Of a stretch of DNA of 64,000 bases, positions 38,538-46,738 are shown piece by piece. The stretch lies in NCBI RefSeq assembly GCF_027359575.1, contig NZ_CP114784.1, positions 620,001 through 684,000 of the forward strand. Reading direction: 5' to 3'. The DNA comes from Prochlorococcus marinus str. MIT 0917 (GTDB lineage Bacteria; Cyanobacteriota; Cyanobacteriia; PCC-6307; Cyanobiaceae). The notes beneath the pieces are model-generated. The model was not told the origin of the DNA. It saw nothing but the letters and a program-made list of their open reading frames with translations, and ran no database searches. Position numbers and translations under genes: made by a program. Numbering within the stretch: position 1 is the stretch's first letter; every line of letters begins with the position of its first letter.

Positions 38538-39626
38538 TCAATCAGTGAGAGTAACTCTTGCTGAATCAAGATTACTAATTGCATCAGTAACCTTTTTGAA
38601 ATCAAAGCCTAAAGCACGTATTGCATGCCATAGGTGACCTTGAATAAAGAAAAATCCAAGGTAGTAATGAACGTTAGCAAGCCAAGCCCTTGAAGTATGA
38701 CCACTAACAACACCAGTCATATCAGCAGTATCAATCCAATAAGGAGAGATCCCAAACTTTAGAGCTAATGTTTCTCCATACCAAGCCTCTGGATAAACAG
38801 TTGTATTTGTTGCACACCAGAAAGCTGCAATAATTGCCATCCAACCGATACCAGCAAGAGACCATGAAAGAACAGCTTCAGCAGAAAGAATATTCTTTCC
38901 TTTGAATTCAGTGTATTCTCCAACCTGCTTAGTAGCGATATGGAATGCGCCACCTGTTATCTCAACAAATGCTAAGAATGCATGACCACCCATCACATCC
39001 TCAAGACTATCGATAGCCAAGAAATCAAACTGATGGTTCCAAATGTTGGTCAAGTTTAAGTTGTACTCGACTTGTCGAACTGCTCCTAATGCAGGATCGT
39101 AAATGCCATGAATTCGAGCCCATTCAACAAACCATATACATGCCACACCAAAGAAAATCAAATGGTGACCAAGGATAAATGTCTGATTATCAGGATTATC
39201 CCATTCAAGCTTGTATCTTGCTGCCTGACGATGTTCAGGACGATCATCAGCAAACAAACCTGAACTATTTTGGGTATCTTCGCTAAAGATCAAAGAGTGC
39301 AATAGACCTGCACCCGCGTAAACCATTGAACAAATCAGATGGAATACGCCGATAAAAGCAATTGATGTTCCATCGAATACCGTTCCAGTTGGATCAAATC
39401 CAATACCAATAGAAGCAAGATGGGGGATACTCACCATTCCTTGGTGTCCCATTGGAATATCTGGGTTGTATCTAGCGAGCTCCCAAAGTGTGTTGGCACC
39501 AGCGGCGAAACAAATCAATCCTGTATGAGCAACATGCGAGCCAATAAATCGGCTTGACTTATTTGTTACGACAGAATTACCAACCCACCACCCGTAAGTG
39601 ACGTCTGGGTTTCCGTAGGACTGCAT
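38538..39626 (-). CDS. pcb: Divinyl-chlorophyll a/b-binding antenna protein Pcb (copy 4)
   Basis: The 362-residue protein starts MQSYGNPDVTYGWWVGN. It carries two departures from the other copies: GMVSIPHLASIGIGFD in place of SSIFLAHLASIGIGFD, and a longer loop with FADDRPEHRQAARYKLEW between helices II and III. It also lacks the acidic SDSTAF stretch, having TADMTGVVSG instead. These changes mark it as the most distinct copy, perhaps of another functional class. Six helices and ligand histidines are intact. Confidence 0.94.
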   Translation of the reverse strand: MQSYGNPDVTYGWWVGNSVVTNKSSRFIGSHVAHTGLICFAAGANTLWELARYNPDIPMGHQGMVSIPHLASIGIGFDPTGTVFDGTSIAFIGVFHLICSMVYAGAGLLHSLIFSEDTQNSSGLFADDRPEHRQAARYKLEWDNPDNQTFILGHHLIFFGVACIWFVEWARIHGIYDPALGAVRQVEYNLNLTNIWNHQFDFLAIDSLEDVMGGHAFLAFVEITGGAFHIATKQVGEYTEFKGKNILSAEAVLSWSLAGIGWMAIIAAFWCATNTTVYPEAWYGETLALKFGISPYWIDTADMTGVVSGHTSRAWLANVHYYLGFFFIQGHLWHAIRALGFDFKKVTDAISNLDSARVTLTD

Positions 39627-39692
39627 AATTGAGGAAATTGAAGTCGAAATTCGACCTACCTTACATTTAGTGCAATAAATTTGCTTGAAATC

Positions 39693-39710
39693 GTAAAAGG
39701 TCTTTATTTA
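39693..39710 (-). promoter_or_regulatory. Shared pcb upstream element
   Basis: On the minus strand this reads TAAATAAAGACCTTTTAC, 67-84 bp upstream of the pcb start at 39626. The bases directly before the ATG (TTTCGACTT...AATTATG) also match copy 1. Confidence 0.5.
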
Positions 39711-39840
39711 ATGCACAAAACTAATCAACAAAAGAGCTATGAATATTCATTGATTTTTCCTACAAAAGCAGTGACAGATGAAAAGTGAGAATTTTTATTA
39801 ATATCAATCAATTTTTAAATAAATCAATAAAAAAATCAAT

Positions 39841-39877
39841 AAAAAACCCCGTCAAAAAAATACGGGGCTTTTTTTTG
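39841..39877. terminator. Terminator of pcb copy 5
   Basis: AAAAAACCCCGT and ACGGGGCTTTTTT form a stem around a short AT-rich loop, with homopolymer tracts on both sides. It follows the stop of the pcb gene at 39899. Confidence 0.88.
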
Positions 39878-39898
39878 ATTATCCAATAATTAAATCAG

Positions 39899-40963
39899 CT
39901 AGCCATTAAGAGTAACTTTTGCGGTATCCAAACTGGAAACAGCATTTGTAACTCTTCTAAAGTCAAAGCCTAATGCGCGAATTGCATGCCATAAGTGACC
40001 TTGTAAAAAGAAGAATCCAAAATAATAATGGACATTAGTTAATGCAGCTCTTGTTGTGTGACCTGCAAATGCATTGCTATCACTCACATCTACCGTATCA
40101 ATCCAATAGGGAGAAATACCAAATTTCAAAGCCAGTGGTTCTCCGTACCAAGCCTCGGGATAAACAGTTGTATTTGTTGCGCACCAGAAAGCTGCGACAA
40201 TAGCCATCCAACCAATACCAGCCAAAGAGAAAGAAAGTACAGCTTCAGCAGAAAGAATGTTCTTTCCTTTGAATTCGGTGTACTCACCTACTTGCTTAGT
40301 AGCGATATGAAATGCTCCGCCTGTAATTTCAACAAATGCTAAGAATGCATGGCCTCCCAAAACGTCTTCAAGATTATCGATAGCCAAGAAATCAAACTGG
40401 TGATTCCAAATATTGGTCAAGTTAAGGTTGTACTCAACTTGTCTAACAGCTCCTATCGCAGGGTCGTAAATTCCGTGAATCCTTGCCCATTCCACAAAAG
40501 CGATACAAGCGACACCGAAGAAAATCAGATGGTGACCAAGAATGAATGTCAAGTTATCAGGATTGTCCCATTCAAGCTTAAATTTTTGTGTAGTAGGTCC
40601 AGGCCCATAAGCTAAATCACCATCAAAAAGAAGAGAGTGAGAAAGAGCTCCTCCTGCGTATACAAGCGAAGCAATAATATGGACGATTGCTACTGAAGCA
40701 ACATTCGCTCCAGTCCAAACCCCTGAATCATCAAATCCAATTCCAATAGAGGCAAGATGAGCAAGAAAGATAGAACTTTGATGCCCCATGGCTATAGAGG
40801 GATCAAACCTCGCTAACTCCCAAAGAGTGCTAGCTCCCGCAGCAAATGAAATCAGGCCAGTATGACCGGCATGAGCTGCAATAAATTTTCCAGCGCGGTT
40901 AGTAACCCTTGAATTACCAGCCCACCACCCGTAGGTGGTATCTGGATTTCCATAGGTTTGCAT
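39899..40963 (-). CDS. pcb: Divinyl-chlorophyll a/b-binding antenna protein Pcb (copy 5)
   Basis: This is the first gene of the array in transcription order, 354 residues, starting MQTYGNPDTTYGWWAGN. Helices and His ligands are conserved (AAHAGHTGLISF, GHHLIFFGVACIAF). It is unusual in ASTLWELARFDPSIAMGHQ, where the other copies have RYNP(D/E)IPMGHQ. Its upstream region does not contain the element shared by the other four copies, so it is probably regulated differently. Confidence 0.94.
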   Translation of the reverse strand: MQTYGNPDTTYGWWAGNSRVTNRAGKFIAAHAGHTGLISFAAGASTLWELARFDPSIAMGHQSSIFLAHLASIGIGFDDSGVWTGANVASVAIVHIIASLVYAGGALSHSLLFDGDLAYGPGPTTQKFKLEWDNPDNLTFILGHHLIFFGVACIAFVEWARIHGIYDPAIGAVRQVEYNLNLTNIWNHQFDFLAIDNLEDVLGGHAFLAFVEITGGAFHIATKQVGEYTEFKGKNILSAEAVLSFSLAGIGWMAIVAAFWCATNTTVYPEAWYGEPLALKFGISPYWIDTVDVSDSNAFAGHTTRAALTNVHYYFGFFFLQGHLWHAIRALGFDFRRVTNAVSSLDTAKVTLNG

Positions 40964-41504
40964 ATGAAATTAGGGGGGAATATATATTTTCCAGACTACA
41001 AGTCAGTAGACTTTTTAACTATCTAAAACCCAAAGAAACAGCTAATGATTAATAATCAGATATCATTATATACTCGCTCATAAGTAAAACTTAACAATGA
41101 TATTAGTAGCCAATTATACAAAGACAGGTCATGATAAGTTGGGTGTCTTAATTCAAGGAATTGCATAAGTTCTACTTAACTATATGTAGAACTTTTGTAG
41201 AATTTGTTTAGTACTGGAAGAGTGCAAGAACTCTTCCAGTGTTGACAGAGAAAAGAACTTCGACTTCAATTCCTATCAACAAGAACTGTCATAACAAAAA
41301 TCAATCCTTAGTGCGAGAACAAATAATTCATTTAATAAAGCCAAAACAAATTAATTAGCAATTGGATTTTTATAGATCAAAGAAAAATTTGAGGGATATA
41401 CGTACTTATGCACTTACAAATTTCCTATAAAATAAGAACTAATTAGATTAAAAAAAATCAAACTTAGAGAACTGAATTCAGCTGAAATTGACCGAGTTGT
41501 CGAA
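40964..41504. other. Intergenic region upstream of pcb copy 5
   Basis: This divergent region holds the pcb copy 5 promoter on the left and two perfect hairpins at 41167-41240. From about 41457 the frame of the following plus-strand gene is already open and conserved. Between 41250 and 41440 I see nothing recognisable. No tRNA-like fold is present. Confidence 0.5.
41167..41240. other. Two adjacent perfect hairpins, candidate small RNA
   Basis: AAGTTCTAC (41167-41175) pairs with GTAGAACTT (41186-41194), and ACTGGAAGAGT (41213-41223) pairs with ACTCTTCCAGT (41230-41240), an 11-bp perfect stem. Neither is followed by a long T-run on the plus strand, so simple termination does not explain both. 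A structured sRNA or a pcb leader element are options; the strand is unknown. Confidence 0.45.
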
Positions 41505-41702
41505 ATGGCTTGGGAGGACAAAACTCCTTTTGAAGCAATTGATTTTCAATTCAAACTCAAAGAGAAAGAAGTCATTCAGTTAATGCGTTCGAATTTAAAA
41601 TCATCTTCTTTTAAAATATGGAGAAAAAGAGTTACTGGAAGAAAATTAAAGCATGGGTTCCCTAATAAAAAGACAAGATTCAAGTCGGCAAACCAAAAGT
41701 GA
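41505..41702 (+). CDS. TIGR03643 family small protein
   Basis: The 65 residues from ATG 41505 contain MAWEDKTPFEAIDFQF and SSFKIWRKRVTGRKLKHG, the pattern of the TIGR03643 family of small proteins often found beside photolyase genes. The in-frame sequence upstream (ELNSAEIDRVVE) also fits the family N-terminus, yet contains no ATG, GTG or TTG. The true start may therefore be CTG 41472 or ATT. Function unknown; possibly a helix-turn-helix regulator, by shape only. Overlaps the next gene by 50 bases. Confidence 0.75.
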   Translation: MAWEDKTPFEAIDFQFKLKEKEVIQLMRSNLKSSSFKIWRKRVTGRKLKHGFPNKKTRFKSANQK

Positions 41703-41841
41703 AATCAATTTGACAAAAAATTGTCCAATTTGTCTTAAAAATTTTCAATGGAGAAAAAAATGGTCTAAAGATTGGGAAAACGTCATTTACTGCTCAGAAA
41801 GATGTAGAAGAGGAAAAAATCAAACTAATAATATTGCTTAA
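41653..41841 (+). CDS. DUF2256 zinc-ribbon-like small protein
   Basis: The core CPICLKNFQWRKKWSKDWEN followed by VIYCSERCRR has four cysteines spaced as a zinc ribbon and matches DUF2256. This family commonly neighbours cryptochrome or photolyase genes. The gene overlaps the TIGR03643 gene, and the upstream ATG at 41653 gives 62 residues; a later start near residue 15 would still include the whole domain. Function unknown. Confidence 0.8.
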   Translation: MGSLIKRQDSSRQTKSEINLTKNCPICLKNFQWRKKWSKDWENVIYCSERCRRGKNQTNNIA

Positions 41842-41930
41842 TTTTTCGCACTTAAAAAAATTCTTAGTTATTTTGATTAAATTAATCTATTAAACATTAT
41901 CTAAAAAGTGTCAAATTATGTGAAAATAAA

Positions 41931-43421
41931 GTGAGAAAAATTTTCCTAATTTTTCCGAATCAATTATTCAAAATAAAAAAACAATTTTCTGATGTAAAGC
42001 ATGTTGCTTTAATCCAAGATAACTTATTTTTTGGTTGTGATTCCCAGTGGAAACAAAAATTTCATTGTCAAAAAATAATTTTTCACATGGCCACGATGGA
42101 CTCTTACGAACAAGAGCTGAAATCTCACGGTTTAAGTGTCATCTATATAAAACATAAAAAAGAAACCAGAACTGAAGATAATCTTAATTATCTATCAGAA
42201 AAAGGTTTTAATTATTTTATTACTTATGAGGCATTTGATTGGTCTTTAGAAAAAAGAGTTAAGGATTTCTCTTTGAAAAATAATTCAAAGTTAGAAATAA
42301 GAAAAAATGATATGTTTTTAACTGGACATGAGATATCTGAAGAATTCCTTAATCATAAAAAAATTCATGGAATGCATAAATTCTATAAGATTCAAAGAAA
42401 AAAACTAAATATTCTTATTGAAAAAGATGGTTCGCCAACAGGTGGTGCATGGAATTTCGACAAACTAAATAGAAAAAAAATACCAAATTCAATTAAAATT
42501 CCAAAAATACCAACTCTAAAAGCAAACAAATTTATAGATAAAGCGAAGAAAGATGTTTCTTTGAAATATAATGAATATTATGGTAAATATGAGGACTTTA
42601 ATTATCCTATATCTCACAAAGATGCAGAAGAATGGTTAGACAATTTTTTAATTGAAAGATTGAATTTATTTGGAGATTACGAAGATGCAATACATTCAAA
42701 CCATAGAACACTTTGGCATAGTGTTATTTCTCCATTAATTAATTCCGGATTACTTACTCCAAGACAAATAATAGAAAAATCTTGGTATTTTTATCAATCG
42801 AATAATATTGGGATTAATTCCTATGAAGGATTTGTTAGACAAATTATTGGCTGGCGTGAATTTATCCTATTGATATATAAACGAAATAGTTTAGAACTCA
42901 GAAATGGAAACTTCTGGGATTTTGAGGATAAACCAATACCTTCAAGTTTTTACACTGGTCAAACGGGAATAAAGCCATTAGATGACACAATACAAAAAAT
43001 TTTAGAAACCGGATATGCTCATCATATAGAAAGACTGATGATAGTTGGAAATTTAATGCTTCTATGCAGATTCCACCCAAATCAAGTATACAAATGGTTT
43101 ATGGAGTTATTTATAGATGCATATGATTGGGTTATGGTTCCAAATGTTTATGGAATGAGTCAATTTGCTGATGGAGGACTATTCACAACTAAGCCATATA
43201 TTTCAAGTTCTAATTATATAAAAAAAATGTCTAACTATAAATCTGAAGATTGGTGCTCAACTTGGGATAGCCTTTTTTGGACATTTATAGATGACTATAA
43301 AAATAAGTTCAAGGACCAATATCGATTGTCTATGATTTTAAGAAATCTAAAAAAAATGGACCCTAATAAAAAAATGAACTACAGGCGTAATGCTAATGAA
43401 TTCATATCTAATCTAACTTAA
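41931..43421 (+). CDS. Photolyase-related protein of the FeS-BCP / prokaryotic (6-4) type
   Basis: The 496-residue flavoprotein has the N-terminal alpha/beta domain of deoxyribodipyrimidine photolyase-related proteins (LIFPNQLF, LIQDNLFFG). It also has the helical FAD domain with YEGFVRQIIGWREF, GYAHHIERLMIVGNLMLL and DAYDWVMVPNVYGMSQFADG. These match bacterial (6-4) photolyases such as PhrB. The C-terminal Fe-S cysteine loop seems shortened: after KKMSNY only one Cys remains (DWCSTW), so the cluster may be lost. GTG start. Probably repairs or senses UV damage. Confidence 0.85.
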   Translation: MRKIFLIFPNQLFKIKKQFSDVKHVALIQDNLFFGCDSQWKQKFHCQKIIFHMATMDSYEQELKSHGLSVIYIKHKKETRTEDNLNYLSEKGFNYFITYEAFDWSLEKRVKDFSLKNNSKLEIRKNDMFLTGHEISEEFLNHKKIHGMHKFYKIQRKKLNILIEKDGSPTGGAWNFDKLNRKKIPNSIKIPKIPTLKANKFIDKAKKDVSLKYNEYYGKYEDFNYPISHKDAEEWLDNFLIERLNLFGDYEDAIHSNHRTLWHSVISPLINSGLLTPRQIIEKSWYFYQSNNIGINSYEGFVRQIIGWREFILLIYKRNSLELRNGNFWDFEDKPIPSSFYTGQTGIKPLDDTIQKILETGYAHHIERLMIVGNLMLLCRFHPNQVYKWFMELFIDAYDWVMVPNVYGMSQFADGGLFTTKPYISSSNYIKKMSNYKSEDWCSTWDSLFWTFIDDYKNKFKDQYRLSMILRNLKKMDPNKKMNYRRNANEFISNLT

Positions 43422-43543
43422 TAATATCAACTCAGATATTTAATTATCAATTTCTATTATCTTTGTCTAGGTGCTGTTCTTACGCCAAAAGAGAACTCTC
43501 GAAAAAAAAAGAATTCATTATACTTATAATTTGATTAGATAGA

Positions 43544-43993
43544 GTGACGCTGAAAATTGGTGATCAGATTCCATCGTTTTCTTTGAAAGATCAAAATGGA
43601 AACATCAGGACATCCAATAAAATAAAAAAGCCTCTGGTCTTGTTTTTTTACCCAAAAGACGATACTCCAGGCTGCACTATCGAGGCTTGTGGATTCCGAG
43701 ACAAATATGATCTTTTTAAAATTCTAGGAGCTGAGGTGTGGGGAATAAGTAATGGCAGTATACAAAGTCATCTTGGATTTGCTAATAAAAATAAACTTCA
43801 GTATCCATTACTTTGCGACCAAAATAATATTATTAGAAAAGAATTTGGTGTGCCAAAAAAACTAGGATTAATCGAAGGGAGAGTAACATATATAATAAAT
43901 TGTGAAAGAAGAATAATACACATATTTGAAGACCTTTTAAATGGTCCAGCTCATATAAAAGAAGCTATAAAAGCATTAAAAAAACTTCAATGA
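43544..43993 (+). CDS. Peroxiredoxin Q / BCP
   Basis: This 149-residue thiol peroxidase carries the peroxidatic and resolving cysteines five apart in DDTPGCTIEACGFRD (about residues 39-53), the atypical 2-Cys PrxQ arrangement. It reduces peroxides with electrons from thioredoxin. It starts with GTG between the two photolyase-like genes and is in the same direction, so the run looks like a photo-oxidative stress cluster. Confidence 0.92.
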   Translation: MTLKIGDQIPSFSLKDQNGNIRTSNKIKKPLVLFFYPKDDTPGCTIEACGFRDKYDLFKILGAEVWGISNGSIQSHLGFANKNKLQYPLLCDQNNIIRKEFGVPKKLGLIEGRVTYIINCERRIIHIFEDLLNGPAHIKEAIKALKKLQ

Positions 43994-44021
43994 TAAGTCA
44001 AAAATCACTATTGATACTCAG

Positions 44022-45134
44022 ATGAATATTTTTGAAGAGGCTAATGATGTATTAGATACTTTTATCATCAATCACCTTATTTCATACCATCAGCTAAGAA
44101 ATTACGATTTCGGTATCAAAAAAAGAACTAATGTTTCTCAAATTTCTAAATATACATCTCATAGAATCCTTTACGAATACGCTATAGTTGAAAAATTAAA
44201 AAGAATTGATAAGAAAAAAAAGTATACTGATGAAATTCTCTGGAGGATATACTGGAAGGGTTATCTTGAAAATTACAAATCAATATGGTTTGAATATATA
44301 AATTTTAAAGAATATCCAAATAATTCAAACTTAATTAGTGCAATGGATGGTAAAACAGGTATAGATTGCTTTGATACTTGGATAGAGGAGCTTAGAGAAA
44401 ATAACTATTTACATAATCACTCAAGGATGTGGTTTGCAAGTATATGGATTTTCACTTTAGGACTTCCATGGCAACTAGGTGCAAGATTTTTCATGAAACA
44501 TCTATTTGATGGGGATGCTTCATCAAATACCCTTAGCTGGAGATGGGTAGCGGGCATGCACACAAATAATAAGCCTTACTTAGCATCCAAAGAAAACATC
44601 AATAAATACACAATTAATCGATTCAGGAATACATCGATTAGCAGATCAAACAAAATTAAACCAATAAAAAGTAATAAACATCAATCTAATAAACTTCCAG
44701 TTCAAAGAAGTTTCTCTAACAGTAATATTCTACTAATGTTCGACAATGATATGAATATTTTGAACAGATCTAAGTTATTCAATTCATACTGTAAAGTTTA
44801 TATATTGAGCAATGGAATAACCAATAATAGATTTGGGCTAAGTGAGAAAGTAAGTCAATTCAAATTAGGTTTAATTGATAATATAAATAAATTAATCCCA
44901 AACTCAGAAATATTTGAATCAAGAGACATAGAAAAATTTTTGTGTGATCACAGATGTATTGATGTTATCTACCCAGGAGTTGGTCATAATCTAGATTTGA
45001 TAAATAAATACGCTAATCAAAATCAAATTATTATTAATTATATATATAGAGAAGAAGATCTTAAATATTGGAATTATGCAAATTCAGGATTTTACAGATT
45101 TAAGTCTTCATTTCATAGAATTAATAAAATCTAA
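44022..45134 (+). CDS. Photolyase/cryptochrome FAD-binding domain protein with rearranged domain order
   Basis: The first 210 of 370 residues are a compact photolyase FAD domain: SHRILYEYAIV, DEILWRIYWKGYL, MDGKTGIDCFDTWIEELREN, HNHSRMWFASIW, LGARFFMKHLFDGDASSNTLSWRWVAG. The usual N-terminal antenna domain is missing. Instead, residues from about 235 form a Rossmann-like C-terminal segment (NILLMFDNDMNILNRSKLF, KVYILSNG) that resembles a displaced antenna domain. This suggests circular permutation or a fusion. Catalytic ability is uncertain. It follows prxQ by 28 bp. Confidence 0.75.
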   Translation: MNIFEEANDVLDTFIINHLISYHQLRNYDFGIKKRTNVSQISKYTSHRILYEYAIVEKLKRIDKKKKYTDEILWRIYWKGYLENYKSIWFEYINFKEYPNNSNLISAMDGKTGIDCFDTWIEELRENNYLHNHSRMWFASIWIFTLGLPWQLGARFFMKHLFDGDASSNTLSWRWVAGMHTNNKPYLASKENINKYTINRFRNTSISRSNKIKPIKSNKHQSNKLPVQRSFSNSNILLMFDNDMNILNRSKLFNSYCKVYILSNGITNNRFGLSEKVSQFKLGLIDNINKLIPNSEIFESRDIEKFLCDHRCIDVIYPGVGHNLDLINKYANQNQIIINYIYREEDLKYWNYANSGFYRFKSSFHRINKI

Positions 45135-45234
45135 AATCTTATCAAGTCATGTGAAATCAATTCAAACATAATAAGATCAAACTACCACAATTAAATCAAA
45201 TTATAATTATAGTAAGTATACATTTTAAATAGTT

Positions 45235-46137
45235 ATGGTTAGGTTAAATAAAATTAAGCGGCAAGACGGAAGAATATTCTTAATCACTGGAGCGAATAGT
45301 GGTCTTGGCTATGAGACATCTAAAGCCCTGCTAGAAAAGGGAGCAACAGTGATTATGTGTTGCAGAGATTTACTCAAAGGAGAGAAGGCCAAACAAGAAC
45401 TTTTAAAATTTAATTTCTCTGGCAAGATTGAACTAGTTGAATTAGATTTATCCGATTTAAATAACGTTAAGAAATTTTCTGAATTTATAAAACAAAATTT
45501 CAATTACTTAGATGTTTTAATTAATAATGCTGGAATAATGGCACCTCCAAAGACTTTTAGCAAACAAGGTTTAGAAATACAGTTTGCTGTTAATCATCTT
45601 GCACACATGTTTTTAACTTTGGAATTACTACCTATTCTTGAAGAAAAGAATAATTCTAGGGTTGTTACTGTAACCTCAGGCGTTCAATATTTTGGGGTAA
45701 TCAAATGGGACGATCTACAAGGAAATCTTAAATACGATCGCTGGGCTTCATATGCTCAGAGTAAACTTGCAAACGTAATGTTTGGTTTAGAGCTCAATTC
45801 AAAACTTAAAGAAAGCAATTCAAAAACATCTTCACTACTTGCTCATCCAGGATTTGCTCGTACAAATTTACAGCCAAAGTCTGTTGAGGCGAATCAATCT
45901 TGGCAAGAAGAAATTGCTTATAAATTGATGGATCCTATGTTTCAAAGCGCGAAAATGGGCGCATTACCTCAACTAACAGCCTCTACACTTCCTAGCGCTA
46001 AAGGAGGAGAACAATATGGTCCAAGATTTAATTTCAGAGGGTTCCCAAAAATATGTAGAAATGCTCCAAAAGCATTAAATAAGACTACAAGAAAAAAATT
46101 GTGGGAGATAAGCAAAAAGCTAATAAATATTAATTAA
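45235..46137 (+). CDS. Short-chain dehydrogenase/reductase
   Basis: The 300-residue SDR has the NADP-binding TGANSGLGYETSKAL (residues 19-33), the structural NNAG in LINNAGIMAPP (about 91-101), the catalytic Ser in VTVTSG, and Tyr/Lys in YAQSK (about residue 172-176). It resembles retinol-dehydrogenase and protochlorophyllide-reductase-like SDRs, but it lacks the Cys pattern needed to call it Por. Substrate unknown. It ends eight bases before the convergent RHH gene. Confidence 0.87.
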   Translation: MVRLNKIKRQDGRIFLITGANSGLGYETSKALLEKGATVIMCCRDLLKGEKAKQELLKFNFSGKIELVELDLSDLNNVKKFSEFIKQNFNYLDVLINNAGIMAPPKTFSKQGLEIQFAVNHLAHMFLTLELLPILEEKNNSRVVTVTSGVQYFGVIKWDDLQGNLKYDRWASYAQSKLANVMFGLELNSKLKESNSKTSSLLAHPGFARTNLQPKSVEANQSWQEEIAYKLMDPMFQSAKMGALPQLTASTLPSAKGGEQYGPRFNFRGFPKICRNAPKALNKTTRKKLWEISKKLININ

Positions 46138-46144
46138 TTTCCTA

Positions 46145-46738
46145 TCAAAACATTGAAAGCAACTCTTCTCCTTTATCACATATTTCTTGTTGCGAAGGAC
46201 ATTCTGTTACTCCAGTCCAATTAATTAAGCCTTTTCTAATTGAACAATTACATTTATCCCCAGCAGTAAATTCATTGAGTTCTTTCCCGGTCCAAGGAGT
46301 TGGATTATCGCTAAGCATTATTTCTTTCAATCGATCAGAAAAGGACTTATTTAACTCATCAAAAACTTTCACTGATTGAAAAAAATCATCAAAGGCATCG
46401 AATTTATCATCAAAATTTCTTTTTTCTAATTCTTTATCAAAAACACCTCGCATAAATTTTGTGCAATTAATTGCCTCTGAATTAGTAAATGGTTTTAACT
46501 TTTGACTTATGTATTCCCGATTTCTTACTATTGATTCTAGAGTCAATAATCTTTCTTCCAAATTATTAATCTTTTCAACTGAAGACAAGTGATTATCTTG
46601 AATTTCATTATCTAATAAGGAATTAGAGACTAAATCAGTAATATGTTCCGTTAGGCTTTTCCCCGACATCATTGTCTGACGCTTAACTCTGATCAACAAA
46701 TCTTTTGAGATCTTTATATTAAACTGACTCTTAGTCAT
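46145..46738 (-). CDS. Ribbon-helix-helix protein with coiled coil and conserved C-terminal domain
   Basis: Residues 1-45 (SQFNIKISKDLLIRVKRQTM, then SGKSLTEHITDLV) fit a ribbon-helix-helix DNA-binding fold. A predicted coiled coil follows (about 52-75). The C-terminal 60 residues carry TGKELNEFTAGDKCNCSIRK and GLINWTG. The same three-part architecture, including the C-terminal T-G-x-E-x-x-x-x-x-x-x-x-x-C pattern, is seen in the gene at 55817-56386. It is probably a repressor or plasmid-type regulator. No toxin gene is beside it. Confidence 0.65.
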   Translation of the reverse strand: MTKSQFNIKISKDLLIRVKRQTMMSGKSLTEHITDLVSNSLLDNEIQDNHLSSVEKINNLEERLLTLESIVRNREYISQKLKPFTNSEAINCTKFMRGVFDKELEKRNFDDKFDAFDDFFQSVKVFDELNKSFSDRLKEIMLSDNPTPWTGKELNEFTAGDKCNCSIRKGLINWTGVTECPSQQEICDKGEELLSMF

